Source of the DNA: BOG-1155 sp963717985
GTDB taxonomy: Bacteria > Desulfobacterota > Syntrophorhabdia > Syntrophorhabdales > WCHB1-27
Length of the DNA stretch: 64,000 bases
Reading direction: 5' to 3'
Assembly: GCA_963717985.1 (NCBI GenBank)
Contig: CAVQYC010000003.1
Span: 1 to 64,000 of the forward strand
Within the stretch, counting starts at the first letter, position 1; each line of letters opens with the position of its first letter. The translations under genes were made by a program, and so were the position numbers. This document shows, piece after piece, positions 63,583-64,000 of this stretch. The notes under the pieces are model-generated. The model made no database searches. It saw only the letters and a program-made list of their open reading frames with translations, and had not been told where the DNA came from.

Positions 63583-63759
63583 ATAGCCCCGCGATGCCGT
63601 GTAAACAGTAAGTCTTGAACCTCTCAAGATAAGTGGGCGCCTTTTTCTTGCTTCACGCGTCTCGCACTCAGACGAGCATGCAGTCTGCAATAAGAGAAGG
63701 CTCCCCGCAAAGAGGTGTTGGCTCGAAGTTTACCATTTATCACGCACACCGCAGGGAAT
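63583..63759 (-). ncRNA. ssrS: 6S RNA
   Basis: A 177-nt segment between zapA and rny, the classic 6S location. The 5' end CCCTGCG (63756-63750) pairs with the 3' CGCGGGG (63593-63587), and GTGT with ACAC extends the closing stem. The 3' half GGTTCAAGACTTACTG then TTTACACGGCATCGCGGGG mirrors the conserved GGUUCAAG..UUAC..GGCAUC region. The 5' side has GAGCCAACACC and GCGGGGAGCC. The 5' end abuts the zapA stop codon, so it may be processed from a zapA transcript. It should bind sigma70 RNA polymerase in stationary phase. Confidence 0.8.
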
Positions 63760-64000
63760 CTATACGTTTTCAACCTTTCTCAAGAGCCTCAGCGTGTTGT
63801 CTTCGACTTTCTCGAACCGCTCCTTCATATCCATGTAGTTATCGGCAACCCTCATCATTGCCATGATAACCGTATTCAGCGTGTTTACGATCCCAAATTC
63901 CTGCGCCACCCCCGCTATTTCCTGGTCGACGAACCGGGCGACTTTTCTGATCTTCTCCTCATCATCACCAACGAAAGTAAATGACTGATTGAGTATAGTG
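63760..64000 (-). CDS. zapA: cell division protein ZapA (5'-truncated by window end)
   Basis: The last 79 codons are present, stop at 63760. The sequence TILNQSFTFVGDDEEKIRKV, ARFVDQEIAGVAQEFGIVNT, LNTVIMAMMRVADNYMDMKE and RFEKVEDNTLRLLRKVENV matches ZapA: a small globular head and a long helix that bundles FtsZ filaments. The order zapA-6S RNA-rny is the usual bacterial arrangement. The N-terminal residues lie beyond the window. Confidence 0.85.
   Translation of the reverse strand, partial: TILNQSFTFVGDDEEKIRKVARFVDQEIAGVAQEFGIVNTLNTVIMAMMRVADNYMDMKERFEKVEDNTLRLLRKVENV

Overview
The window reads as a chromosomal segment of an anaerobic, moderately GC-rich Gram-negative bacterium. The best fit is a Desulfobacterota (former Deltaproteobacteria) lineage, possibly near the syntrophic groups. 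This is an inference from gene content: B12-dependent glutamate mutase, a radical-SAM anaerobic sulfatase activator, a nif-type Fe-S assembly pair, a fused FAD/Fe-S oxidoreductase with CCG domains, an octaheme cytochrome, PEP-CTERM-like sorting, a GEMM riboswitch and 6S RNA between zapA and rny. No taxonomic marker is conclusive.

Layout. 0.2-7.6 kb is a nucleotide-signalling and surface section: a CHASE2 adenylate cyclase, a GEMM-I riboswitch in front of a FecR-domain repeat protein with a PEP-CTERM-like tail, a Tat-exported HEXXH protein, a GAF/HD-GYP phosphodiesterase and a pentapeptide-repeat protein. 7.7-11.7 kb holds a 1026-residue FAD/Fe-S oxidoreductase with a methionine-rich tail, an ArsR regulator, and the remnants of a metal/thiol cassette. 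11.9-18.1 kb is a TetR gene and a glutamate mutase operon (glmE-glmS-mutL-MmgE/PrpD-flavoprotein remnant), the last gene having lost its middle. 18.3-20.5 kb is nifU-nifS.

21-27 kb (plus strand) has small membrane proteins, a DUF202 protein, an anaerobic sulfatase-maturating enzyme and a giant AsmA-like protein. From 27 to 51.6 kb every confidently called intact gene is on the minus strand. This is an envelope-oriented block: lipoproteins, a lipase-like hydrolase, membrane proteins, a GH63-like glucosidase, two Cys-type sulfatases (plausible substrates of the upstream activator), a beta-barrel protein, a pentameric ligand-gated channel homologue, an octaheme TPR cytochrome and an MCE/Mla lipid-transport operon. 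The block contains several decayed genes and a partial duplication about 3 kb apart.

52.6-59.8 kb is a compact integrative element at the 3' end of tRNA-Asn(GTT): integrase, unknown gene, AlpA-type regulator, AEP primase, DUF3987 helicase-like protein, zinc-ribbon protein, Nu1/TerS-like protein and HNH endonuclease. It has inverted/direct repeats that look like replication sites and a candidate degenerate left att site. The order int-alpA-pri-rep-terS resembles Gram-negative phage-inducible chromosomal islands, and it is the most interesting system here. 59.8-64 kb returns to core genes (tRNA-Asn, tyrS, ymdB, rny, 6S RNA, zapA). In that stretch rny and ymdB together carry about five single-base frameshifts, which points to either decay or poor sequence quality near the window end.
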